From Clostridium sp. Marseille-P2415 (GTDB lineage: Bacteria > Bacillota > Clostridia > Lachnospirales > Lachnospiraceae), in the NCBI RefSeq assembly GCF_900155545.1, contig NZ_LT732526.1, positions 2,906,656-2,970,655 on the forward strand: a stretch of DNA of 64,000 nucleotides. The letters run 5' to 3'. This document shows positions 1-8,304 of this stretch, one piece after another. The position numbers and the translations under genes are program-made. The notes beneath the pieces are model-generated. The model worked only from the letters and a program-made list of their open reading frames with translations, did no database searches and was not told the DNA's origin. Position 1 is the stretch's first letter, and every line of letters starts with the position of its first letter.

Positions 1-378
1 AGCACCATCTGGATTCACATAGACCTTACCTCTCAGCTTATGGATTTCTTTCTGAAAATGCACAGCAAATGGACCAATACGACAAGCAAGTATGTATATG
101 ATAGGATTTTTAATTTTATTTTTCTTGATGTACTTTACGCAAAAATTTAGTGCCACCACATCATAGTAAATCGCTTGAGCTGGACCGATATTGGGAACTT
201 TAATCTGGAAACAATGTGCATTATGGTATTCAAACTCTTTGTTTTCAGCACCTTTCCATGCGATATGATATTTAATTTTCTTATTGTTTTGGTGATACTC
301 TGTTAGCTTATACAAAAATGTTTCATATCCGCCATATGCGCCGCAATTTTGGGCACCGACTATAAACACATGTTTCAT
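1..378 (-). CDS. DUF1972/GT4 rhamnosyltransferase-like protein, N-terminal part (runs off left edge)
   Basis: The reading frame begins with ATG at 378, preceded by a strong GGGGAGG ribosome site, and stays open for 126 codons to the window edge. The protein starts MKHVFIVGAQNCGAYGGYET, the glycine-rich nucleotide-sugar loop typical of DUF1972-type glycosyltransferases (many annotated as beta-1,4-rhamnosyltransferases), and reaches an NPDG motif near residue 123, also typical of that family. These enzymes act at the cytoplasmic membrane on lipid-linked glycan precursors. Remnants of dTDP-rhamnose genes just upstream fit a rhamnose-containing glycan. The acceptor and the exact sugar cannot be read from this part. 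Confidence 0.8.
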   Translation of the reverse strand, partial: MKHVFIVGAQNCGAYGGYETFLYKLTEYHQNNKKIKYHIAWKGAENKEFEYHNAHCFQIKVPNIGPAQAIYYDVVALNFCVKYIKKNKIKNPIIYILACRIGPFAVHFQKEIHKLRGKVYVNPDGA

Positions 379-419
379 AGTTTTCCTCCCCCTCTTAAGT
401 ATTTAGAATTTAAATGTAT

Positions 420-583
420 CCTTCAATCCAATTCACCTTCGTCGCCAGGAGATAAAAATCAGTCACTTTGTAACAAAACTCATCAGTCTCACACAAAACA
501 AGGAATCCTTACGCAAAGCCTTCGTAAATGTAAAACTGCTTTTTGTTCTCTTCTGTCAGCTCCACATCATACCACTTGCCATA
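420..583 (-). pseudogene. rmlC: Remnant of dTDP-4-dehydrorhamnose 3,5-epimerase (rmlC)
   Basis: Translating the minus strand from 583 gives YGKWYDVELTEENKKQFYI, then YEGFA, an in-frame stop, then GFLVLCETDEFCYKVTDFY. This aligns block for block with the intact RmlC at 42190-42744, which has YGKWFGVELSAENKKQFYI, PEGFAHGFLVLSDEAEF and YKCTDFY. The fragment has no start, contains a stop where the family has a conserved His, and loses similarity toward 420. It is a decayed second copy, not a gene. It directly abuts the rmlB fragment, so a deletion has joined two formerly separate rhamnose-pathway genes. Confidence 0.8.
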
Positions 584-591
584 GGCTCGCT

Positions 592-895
592 ACCATCACA
601 GCAGTACCTTTAATATTGGTATTAAGAAACACTTCCGGATTTTAATTGAACAGTAACATGCGACTTTGCAGAAAAATTAATAATAATATCAGCAAGTTCT
701 TCTTCAAACAGCCGATAAATTGCTTCGCGATCATAAATGCTAATTTTACAGTAACGAAAACTCGGATTTTTCAGTACCTCGTTCAATTTAGACAAATTGC
801 CCGCATAAATCAAGTAGTCCACATAAAACAATATGATAATCTGAGTATTTATTCAAAGATTCGATACGATGAAATTAAAATGACCAGAAAACTCA
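592..895 (-). pseudogene. rmlB: Remnant of dTDP-glucose 4,6-dehydratase (rmlB)
   Basis: The minus-strand frame from 831 reads VDYLIYAGNL, then ISIYDREAIYRLFEEELADI and IINFSAKSHV. This matches the N-terminal Rossmann segment of RmlB (consensus VDKLTYAGNL, DREAIYKLFEE, DIVVNFAAESHVD). After a frameshift near 620 the match resumes as VFLNTNIKGTAVM, the next RmlB block. Upstream of 831 weaker similarity, including a stop, may extend to about 895. The catalytic Thr-x-Glu and YxxxK regions are absent. The product would have made dTDP-4-keto-6-deoxyglucose for rhamnose synthesis. Confidence 0.8.
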
Positions 896-946
896 TAACG
901 AATTATTTCACATGCTCTGTTATGATACACAGAACATGGGTTTAAC

Positions 947-963
947 TAGTGTCTGCTGATTAA
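947..963. repeat. Left terminal inverted repeat of the IS element
   Basis: Sequence TAGTGTCTGCTGATTAA. It is the exact reverse complement of 2010-2026; identity stops at the next base inward. Confidence 0.9.
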
Positions 964-1866
964 ACCGTCTCCGGTTCAAAATCAGCAGGTTGATATGCTA
1001 TCAGCTCCCAAAGCCAAATCAGGGCAAAAAGTATTCGTGCCTGAATCTTGAAAAGATTCGTCACAAATACAGATAACGCAATTGATGTAAGTGTCGTATC
1101 ATACTGCTTGGTCTTGATCAATCCCAGTCCATAGCAGCGCTTGCTTAAACTGAAAAACCGCTCCACTTCAATTCGATCTGTGTTATCCTGATATTCCTGT
1201 TTTTTATCTTTGGCTGAAGGTTTTGTCAAACTTGGTCTTCCAAGTTTTGGTCCAGATAGCCGAATTCCATGGAGCTTGCAGAAACTGCGGTTTCCTCTGG
1301 TCCGATAAATCTGATCGGCAAGTACACGTTCTGGATAATGACCGGTGCGTTTCTTGAAGCGTTCTACTGCCTCAATCAGTACGGTGCGGCTCATCATTTC
1401 CACATCCACCTGTTGGAGGATTGGAATGGTCATCATCATCATTATCATCACTGGACTCCTTCTCTTTGAAGGCATTCAGCATATATTCGTTGGCTTCCAT
1501 GATAACGTCCATTTTCAGGCATTTACGGAATAAGACCAGCGTACTTGCATCCACCGGTGGTTCTTCCTGATATCCTGGAAGACCGATAAAATACTGATAA
1601 TACGGATTCTCCGTCAGCTGATCAACCAGTTCCCGATCAGAATACTGATACTTGGTCTGAATAATCAGAGAGCCAAGGGCAAGACGTAAAGGTTTTGCTA
1701 CGCGTCCATTCTTTCCCTTGAACAAACGGGAGTATTTCTTTTCAAATATCTCCCACGGAATAGAATCTGCCATTTTTATCCATCGATTCTCCGGATTCAT
1801 ATGGAGTCCCATTGGCTGATTGAAACTGAGAAAGTTGCTCTGTGTATTATCGGTGTATTTATACAT
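960..1866 (-). pseudogene. IS5/IS1182-family transposase, central part deleted and frameshifted
   Basis: From 1866 the frame encodes the DUF772-type N-terminal domain (MKxDxIPWEIFEKKYSRLF-like block, QYSDRELVDQLTENPYYQYF, GLPGYQEEPPVDASTLVLFR) followed by an Asp-rich linker, then stops at 1372. A different frame continues with AVERFKKRTGHYPERVLADQ, IYRTRGN and DNTDRIEVERFFSLSKR to a stop at 960. That second part carries the second catalytic Asp and the catalytic Glu regions. The segment with the first catalytic Asp (LxDAT-type motif) and roughly 150 further residues is missing. Both a deletion and a frame change lie between about 1385 and 1446. Confidence 0.85.
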
Positions 1867-2009
1867 TAAATTATTTGCTCCTAAAATGGTACTTTTCTAT
1901 GAAAAACTGCACGAAAAAAGATTTGAATTCATCGTAAACCGTGCACTTATAGTATACCACTCTGGAGTGAGAAAGTCAGTAAAATCAATAGTTTCTGGCT
2001 GATTTTAAA

Positions 2010-2026
2010 TTAATCAGCAGACACTA
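2010..2026. repeat. Right terminal inverted repeat of the IS element
   Basis: Sequence TTAATCAGCAGACACTA, exact reverse complement of 947-963. Confidence 0.9.
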
Positions 2027-2266
2027 TTTATAACACTGATATTGGAATATAATTTCTAGCGTAAGATGATTCACTTTAATTTTATAACAATATTTGTCAA
2101 ATGGAAGCAAAATAACTGCCTCTCCATATTCATTAAAAATTCCAACATATTCGTTCCGCCTCCCACAAAAACATTCTTGATAATAGTAGTATGTTAGAAT
2201 CTCATAATCTAGCTCAGAATGCAGACATTCAAAATTATGGGTATATATGTATTTTTGATAAATTTT
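2024..2266 (-). pseudogene. Unrecognised open frame cut by the IS end
   Basis: Between the IS and the downstream end of the polymerase-like gene there is an 80-codon open frame on the minus strand. It has no plausible start codon, and its stop is supplied by the IS terminal repeat. It reads for example ELDYEILTYYYYQECFCG then NEYVGIFNEYGEAVILLPFD, which looks coding in composition. I do not recognise the family. It is most simply the tail of a gene interrupted by the IS insertion, but could be chance in AT-rich DNA. Nothing else is visible in 2027-2314. Confidence 0.25.
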
Positions 2267-2314
2267 CTAGCTTCATCTACATATTTCTTTCAAAAAATAG
2301 TATTAACTATCTTT

Positions 2315-4783
2315 CTAATCGCTTACTATTTGGTATTTTACTGCCGAGATTGCTATTTTCGAATTTCCATTAGCAAAAAGTAAAAACTCCATATTAGCAC
2401 TGTCTGAAACATCCTGTATCATACTTATAGTTAATTGTGCATTCTCATTAAACTCTCCCTTATTTATATCTCTAAGTGCAATTATGTTTTTTCCATAGTC
2501 ACTTGATATTCGGGCTTTTGCGACCTCACCAGTATCTATATTAGTCTCAAGTAGAGTTAATTCATATGTAACCTTTAACTTTCCTTTATATACAGTTAGA
2601 TATGGACCATGAACCAACGATTTTTCTTCTCCAGTAACTTCCATTGCAGTCTGTCCATTTTTAAGTAATATCATAGGAAGATCATTCATCTTTGCTAGAT
2701 TTTTAAGATCAACTGTCTCAATTCCGTCATAATATTGTTTTAAATCAACACCCTGCTGCATGATTCCTTGTTTTAATTTTTCATTTTTCACAAAAACATA
2801 TTCTTTGTCATAAAGTAAACTACCGAAATAATTATTATTAAACAAAGTTTTATAATAATTTCCTTTTTTCGCAAAGACAATGGCATTTTCATTCTGTTTC
2901 GGCATTGTTCCTGCAATTACAGGAACTCCTTTTAACAGTTTTCGATAACAGTAAGGAATATCTTCAACATAAATTGCATCAAACTGATTTCCTTGGTTCT
3001 CCAACTCTTCTATTAGATGAATTCCTGCTTGTATATCCTTTTCATAATCCTTCTGCTTTTGAGCAATCATAAATATAATAGAGCAATAACCTACACCCAT
3101 TAACAAAACACAGCCCCCAACAAGAATTCTATTCCTAATTTTTTTCTTACCAATGTTCAACCCAATACAAATCACAATGCCAGACATGATAATAAAGAAT
3201 AGAACAAAATATTTTTGCCTGTCAGCCGCATAGAATTGATACATATTCATCCATGTGCGAATCATACCACTAAGTTCGGAACCATAAAATATTGTTAAAA
3301 TTAAAATACCTACAAGCAAGAAGTTTATTAGTATTCCATTCTTCTTATCAACTGCGGCTTTCAATGCATTGTCTTTGTAATACTCCCCATCCCAAGCCTT
3401 GCTTAAACCATATAAAAGAAAAGGATTAAATTCCAGCCACATCAACTGGGGATCCAAAATACTGTGCGACGCAATTAAAAATACTGACATTCCAAACCAG
3501 ACATCTTTCTTTTTAATTGCTCTATCATTTAGCTTCATAAAATAAATACATGCCAATAAAAAAGCAATAAGACCAAACTCCAACAAAAATTGAACATAAG
3601 AAGAGTCTACATAATTATAAGCCTTTTGATTAATTTCATAAATAATTCCGCCCCCTACCCATTCAATTTTATTTCCAAACAAATCTATACCGTATTGTTC
3701 TATTCCTAATTTTCCTTGATTTAGCCTATCATTAAAAAAGATGTTCATGGAATTCATCCATGAAATATTTTGATTGTACAAACTTGTCATGCACACAGTT
3801 ATGAACGCAAAGAACGGAATAGACCATATATATATATAATTTATCCATCTATGAGGCTTAGAGAAATATGATGAAATTTTTAATACGAATGCCCCAATCA
3901 ATACTATACAACCTATTCCAAAAGCATTTCTTGTATCTGTTAACCTATATATAACTACATTTATAAGCATTAATACAATCATTGATACAATACTGATTTT
4001 CTTTTTCTTCCAATATACATACATGATAATCATATGCATATAAAGGTTTGCTATATTAGTAGTATACTGGTATCCTAAGCTATACCTGTAATCACCATTG
4101 AATCTCAGATATATTCTGTTTTCCACAACCCCAAACAAGCTGCTTGCCACAACGAATAGCATAAGGTAAACATTTACATAAAAAGAATATTTTATTATCT
4201 GATCAAATTCAATTTCTTTTGCCGCTAATATGAATACCCATAAAGTGACCATTGTCAAATTTTCTGTCTTTAAATATAACACACATTGAAAAGTACTAAT
4301 GAATGTAATAACAAATAATGTTTTTAAATTATACTTCTCCTCAACAATGTCCAGTGCAATTTTTAAAAATGCCATTAGAATACAAACCTTCTTTAATAGC
4401 AAAGTTAATTTCCACCAGTCTCCTGTGAGATTCAGCATGCTGATGCTTAGTGTGCTTTGAATAAAAAAAATCCCAAGTGCTGTAAAAAAGAGTATATTAC
4501 CTATTTTTTTTAAATTTTTCGTTTCCAAGATTAAATAGTAAGCACTTTTTAAATTGGAAATTCTACAAGATTCATTAAGCTTAAAAATATGTGAAAATTC
4601 CTTAACTTTTAAAATCAGCATAAATATAAAAGTAAAGAAAATGCCGGCAAACACTAATTGAGAACTAAAAGAAAAGAAAAATCTGGCTTTTAATAAAACG
4701 AATAAGAATACAGCTAACAAAAGTAATATATTCAGTTTTAATAATACCTCAATTCTATGCTTATAATAAAGATTTTGATTCAT
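2315..4783 (-). CDS. Large polytopic membrane protein, Wzy/O-antigen-polymerase-like with C-terminal extracytoplasmic domain
   Basis: 822 residues. The first ~440 hold about a dozen hydrophobic segments. A soluble loop near residues 345-395 has the block GKLGIEQYGIDLFGNKIEW, a pattern I associate with Wzy-like polysaccharide polymerases of Clostridia. Two or three more membrane spans follow near 490-580, then a roughly 240-residue predicted extracytoplasmic domain that I do not recognise. The start ATG immediately follows the TGA of the upstream YfhO-like gene, so the two are translationally coupled. Last gene of the 15.6-2.3 kb operon. The likely role is linking or transferring glycan units outside the membrane; ligase activity is the alternative. 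Confidence 0.65.
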   Translation of the reverse strand: MNQNLYYKHRIEVLLKLNILLLLAVFLFVLLKARFFFSFSSQLVFAGIFFTFIFMLILKVKEFSHIFKLNESCRISNLKSAYYLILETKNLKKIGNILFFTALGIFFIQSTLSISMLNLTGDWWKLTLLLKKVCILMAFLKIALDIVEEKYNLKTLFVITFISTFQCVLYLKTENLTMVTLWVFILAAKEIEFDQIIKYSFYVNVYLMLFVVASSLFGVVENRIYLRFNGDYRYSLGYQYTTNIANLYMHMIIMYVYWKKKKISIVSMIVLMLINVVIYRLTDTRNAFGIGCIVLIGAFVLKISSYFSKPHRWINYIYIWSIPFFAFITVCMTSLYNQNISWMNSMNIFFNDRLNQGKLGIEQYGIDLFGNKIEWVGGGIIYEINQKAYNYVDSSYVQFLLEFGLIAFLLACIYFMKLNDRAIKKKDVWFGMSVFLIASHSILDPQLMWLEFNPFLLYGLSKAWDGEYYKDNALKAAVDKKNGILINFLLVGILILTIFYGSELSGMIRTWMNMYQFYAADRQKYFVLFFIIMSGIVICIGLNIGKKKIRNRILVGGCVLLMGVGYCSIIFMIAQKQKDYEKDIQAGIHLIEELENQGNQFDAIYVEDIPYCYRKLLKGVPVIAGTMPKQNENAIVFAKKGNYYKTLFNNNYFGSLLYDKEYVFVKNEKLKQGIMQQGVDLKQYYDGIETVDLKNLAKMNDLPMILLKNGQTAMEVTGEEKSLVHGPYLTVYKGKLKVTYELTLLETNIDTGEVAKARISSDYGKNIIALRDINKGEFNENAQLTISMIQDVSDSANMEFLLFANGNSKIAISAVKYQIVSD

Positions 4784-7321
4784 TCATTCTACCTCGCCTC
4801 GGCCAGTTTCCCGTTTACTCTTATAATAATATAATAATTTTTTCTTTTTTTCATCAAAATAAATAATAAAAAAGGCAATTGCTGATATTATAAAGCCTGG
4901 AATAATACCCGGAATCTTATACTGTAACTTAATTTTATTTGTTCCCTGTTCAACAGGAATAGTCAAAAAAGTATTTCCTCCCCTTTGCGCTGAGACTTTA
5001 CTGCTATTAACCTGAATTTCCCAGCCATCATCATATGGAATGGTTAATAAGAGGTATCCTGCTTTATCCGAATAAAATTCTCCTTCTACATCGCCATCCA
5101 TAAACTTACTTACATTAAAAACATTCTGCTTCAATTGATCAATTGCTCTTCTAAATACAGCCATATCAAGATAGTATAACTGCATTTCCATATTATCATT
5201 TGTATCATTATAATTTTCAAACCGTATTTGATGTAAAGTATTTATCTGTCCAACGTTAAAAGTCTTATAACTCAACCACTGATTATAATCACATCGATAA
5301 ACATCATCAATAAATAACTTTAGCTCCCTTCGAGGAGTTTCAGCATAACCATATATAATACCGTCAATATCAATTACAGGAGTATTAAAAATAATATTTC
5401 CATTTTCATTTTGACTATTAAAACTTATTTTTTTATATATTTCAATATCTTCTCCTAAAATTGCAGAAAATAATTTATTTTGAAATTCAAATGGGTTAAC
5501 ATCTTCTATCTTGTCCAGTACTCTTGAACTAGCACTCATTCCTAAACCCAAAGCATATGGATTTATATATACATTCTTTCCACATTTCTGCTCAATATCT
5601 TCTATCTTATCAAATCCAGCATATTGTCTCTGTGTCATAAGATATTTAATTCCCATAAAACTATCAGCAGCAAGGTTTGGTTCTCCATATGGAATAATAT
5701 AATGTTCCCCATCATAGTATCCCAGATCCACCATAAGCTTCATAATGTCCGAATTTATCGTTGAAGTATAATTGGCCACTCCATGAAATCCATAGACCAT
5801 ACTATCATTAAAAGCCGCACTTATTCCATTCCCGCTTATCTGACGATTAAGCGTCTCTTCAATCCTATAAAAAGAATTTGTATCTAATCCTTTAATATCA
5901 TTTACTATTTCTGTCTGCTCTTTTGTATATTGCTTATATTTTTCTATATCTCCAGTATTGTAGCTCCCATCTCTAACTAAAATACCATTTATTATTAATT
6001 CGAAAAACACTATCCCGCAAAGCATTATCGAAGCCAATCTATATTTTGAGCAAATAATCCAGATTAAATAAAAACTCAAAATAAACAATGTTAATATGAT
6101 TTTTTTAGGTTCAAATGGTAGAAATAGATATAAAGCTTCAAAAGTAACTGCTAGTAAGCTTATATGCTTCGCTAAAGCCAGTTTATCTGCGCTTTTATAT
6201 AATGTCATTCCTTTAAGGCCTAAATATATAATAAGGAAAATAATAAGATACCCAAAACGACAGTAAAAGCTATCTGCTCTTCTAAATCCATTCCAAATAT
6301 TTTCAATAGCAAAGACAAATCCTGATATAAGCATTATAAATAAAAAAATAGCAGAACATATTTTTTCTCTAATATTTATTGTTTTATTAGAAAAATAAAA
6401 CAATAGAAATACTAATATAATATATCCACAAAACATCGATAATTGACGTGTAGTATCCGGTGCTAAATTTCCTATCATAAACCCTTTAATAAGGTTATTT
6501 AAATTCCCATTAAAGCTAAACTGAAATATATTTTGTGATCCAAAATCAGCTTTTCCTTTGATCATAGCTATTATAACCGGTAAGAAAAAAAAGAAACTAC
6601 TTAAAACTCCTATCAATTCATAAAAACAAAAAACGAAAAAATCTTTTATAAAATCAATCTTTCTCTCTACTAAAAATCTTTCATATAAATAATATAAAAC
6701 TACAAATATACAATTCATGTATGCAGTATACCAATTAAATAGGATTGATATAAAGACCATTATACAAAAAAATTTATGATTTTTCTGTATAATATAGCGA
6801 TACACTCCAGTAAGCATTAGAGGAAGTAGATAAACTCCATCTAGCCACATAATATTAGTAAGCTGCGCTATATTATATTGCATCAAAGAATAGCATACAG
6901 ATGCGATTAAAATATAACTATCCTTGCAATTTTTAAACCTTACTCTAGCAAAATAGGTAAATGTTACTCCACATAATGCAATTTTTAAGATGGTTATCAA
7001 AAAGACGAATAAAGGTATCTGCTCTTCTGAAAAGAAATAGATGAGCAAATTGAAGGGCGAAGATAAATAATATGCAAATAATCCTATGGTTTGATTTCCC
7101 AAAGACATTGAAAATGAATAAGTCAATTTTGCATTTCCTAACAATACATTTCTTAACCAGCCAAAATAATCAATATATTGATAATATAAATCAGAAGCTA
7201 GGTTGCTTGTCTTTCCTAACGGATAAACACCACAATACAAAAAAATCAAGCAAATTCCTACAATAGATAGCAACGCTGAAATAATATAAATTTTTTTTTC
7301 ATATAATTTCGAAAAAAACAT
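4784..7321 (-). CDS. YfhO-family GT-C membrane glycosyltransferase
   Basis: About 845 residues from ATG at 7321; a further upstream TTG in frame is rejected because GGGGAAAGGA lies just before the ATG. The N-terminus shows the YfhO pattern: one TM, YPLGKTSNLASDLYYQY with the acidic residues of a GT-C first loop, then PFNLLIYF and about a dozen TM spans. A beta-rich extracytoplasmic C-terminal region has the family block LLLTIPYDDGWEIQVNS near residue 770, followed by a final TM and a Lys-rich tail. YfhO proteins move a sugar from undecaprenyl phosphate onto extracellular polymers. The GtrB-like gene directly upstream supplies such a lipid-linked sugar, so the pair likely decorates the exported glycan or teichoic acid. 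Confidence 0.85.
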   Translation of the reverse strand: MFFSKLYEKKIYIISALLSIVGICLIFLYCGVYPLGKTSNLASDLYYQYIDYFGWLRNVLLGNAKLTYSFSMSLGNQTIGLFAYYLSSPFNLLIYFFSEEQIPLFVFLITILKIALCGVTFTYFARVRFKNCKDSYILIASVCYSLMQYNIAQLTNIMWLDGVYLLPLMLTGVYRYIIQKNHKFFCIMVFISILFNWYTAYMNCIFVVLYYLYERFLVERKIDFIKDFFVFCFYELIGVLSSFFFFLPVIIAMIKGKADFGSQNIFQFSFNGNLNNLIKGFMIGNLAPDTTRQLSMFCGYIILVFLLFYFSNKTINIREKICSAIFLFIMLISGFVFAIENIWNGFRRADSFYCRFGYLIIFLIIYLGLKGMTLYKSADKLALAKHISLLAVTFEALYLFLPFEPKKIILTLFILSFYLIWIICSKYRLASIMLCGIVFFELIINGILVRDGSYNTGDIEKYKQYTKEQTEIVNDIKGLDTNSFYRIEETLNRQISGNGISAAFNDSMVYGFHGVANYTSTINSDIMKLMVDLGYYDGEHYIIPYGEPNLAADSFMGIKYLMTQRQYAGFDKIEDIEQKCGKNVYINPYALGLGMSASSRVLDKIEDVNPFEFQNKLFSAILGEDIEIYKKISFNSQNENGNIIFNTPVIDIDGIIYGYAETPRRELKLFIDDVYRCDYNQWLSYKTFNVGQINTLHQIRFENYNDTNDNMEMQLYYLDMAVFRRAIDQLKQNVFNVSKFMDGDVEGEFYSDKAGYLLLTIPYDDGWEIQVNSSKVSAQRGGNTFLTIPVEQGTNKIKLQYKIPGIIPGFIISAIAFFIIYFDEKKKKLLYYYKSKRETGRGEVE

Positions 7322-7352
7322 ATTAATTCCTTTCCCCAAAATACAATTAGCT

Positions 7353-8288
7353 TTATTTTATATTACTCTCATCTATTAAATAAATAGGTCTTTTTTTAAT
7401 TTCAAGATACATTTTGGCCAGATATTGCCCTAGTATCCCCAGACAGAATAATTGGACGCCCCCCAAAAATGTAATAATACATGTTAATGAGGCCCAACCA
7501 GCCACAGGATCACCAAACAGAAGCCTTCTTACTACTATAAATGTAATTGCTATTATTGATAACAAGCAAAATATAAAACCGACTATAGAAGAAATTACTA
7601 ATGGTGTTGTAGTGAATGCTACAATACCTTCTATGCTATAACGAAATAAAGACCAAAAAGACCACTTTGTTTTACCTGCTACGCGTTCCACATTTTCATA
7701 GTCAATCCATTTGTTTTTAAATCCAACCCAGCCAAATAATCCCTTAGAAAATCGATTGTATTCACTTAATTCTAATAGTGCGTCCACAAATTTTCTATTC
7801 ATTAATCTAAAATCTCTGGCACCATCTACAATCTCTACATCTGACATTTTATTAATAATTTTATAAAAGCATCTGGCAAATAAAGATCTGATGGGTGGTT
7901 CCCCCCTACGGGTAACTCGTCTAGTCGCAACAGAATCATACCCTTCCTCTGTCACTGCCTTATACATATCAGGTAAAAGGCTTGGTGGATCCTGTAAATC
8001 TGCATCCATCATTGCTACAAAACTACCCTTAGCATGTTGAAAACCTGCATAAATAGCTGCTTCTTTCCCAAAATTTCTAGAAAAAGATATAAACTTAACT
8101 TTATCATCCACTTCTGCTATTTGTTTTATAATCTGTTTTGTATTATCTATAGACCCATCATCCACTAGAATTATTTCAAAATTCAGTTCGTGCATTTGAT
8201 GAGCAACTTTATCCATTTCCTTCATAAATAATGGTAATGCTTCACTTTCATTATAACAGGGCACTATGATAGATATCAGTTCTCTCAT
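7353..8288 (-). CDS. GtrB/DPM1-like polyprenyl-phosphate glycosyltransferase (GT2)
   Basis: 311 residues. An N-terminal GT-A domain shows IIVPCYNESEALP, VDDGSIDNT and the nucleotide-sugar/metal motif DADLQDPP near residue 94. RNFGKEAAIYAG and a C-terminal pair of TM helices (about 230-290) complete the GtrB/CsbB/YkcC pattern. The enzyme transfers a sugar from a nucleotide donor to undecaprenyl phosphate on the cytoplasmic face. It sits between a GlfT2-like transferase and the YfhO-like gene, which would use the product outside. A second, clearly separate paralogue is at 25250-26185. The sugar cannot be deduced. Confidence 0.88.
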   Translation of the reverse strand: MRELISIIVPCYNESEALPLFMKEMDKVAHQMHELNFEIILVDDGSIDNTKQIIKQIAEVDDKVKFISFSRNFGKEAAIYAGFQHAKGSFVAMMDADLQDPPSLLPDMYKAVTEEGYDSVATRRVTRRGEPPIRSLFARCFYKIINKMSDVEIVDGARDFRLMNRKFVDALLELSEYNRFSKGLFGWVGFKNKWIDYENVERVAGKTKWSFWSLFRYSIEGIVAFTTTPLVISSIVGFIFCLLSIIAITFIVVRRLLFGDPVAGWASLTCIITFLGGVQLFCLGILGQYLAKMYLEIKKRPIYLIDESNIK

Positions 8289-8304
8289 TTTTCCTTCTCC
8301 AAAT

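Larger units (their letters stand above)
947..2026 (-). mobile_element. IS5/IS1182-like insertion sequence, internally deleted
   Basis: The element is bounded by perfect 17-bp terminal inverted repeats and carries one transposase gene on the minus strand that has lost its middle. It separates the rhamnose-gene remnants from the polysaccharide operon. A TA dinucleotide is present at both outer ends if the repeat is trimmed by two bases, so a TA target duplication is possible but not proved. The ends are intact but the transposase is dead, so the element could move only if supplied with transposase in trans. Confidence 0.85.

Noticed and set aside
349-645. 98-codon plus-strand frame
   Set aside because: Antisense of the DUF1972 gene start and the rmlC remnant, which match known proteins on the minus strand.
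1269-1533. Plus-strand frames with a His-rich run (HHHHYHHW), looking like a metal-binding peptide
   Set aside because: It is the antisense of the Asp-rich linker of the transposase remnant; no ribosome site.
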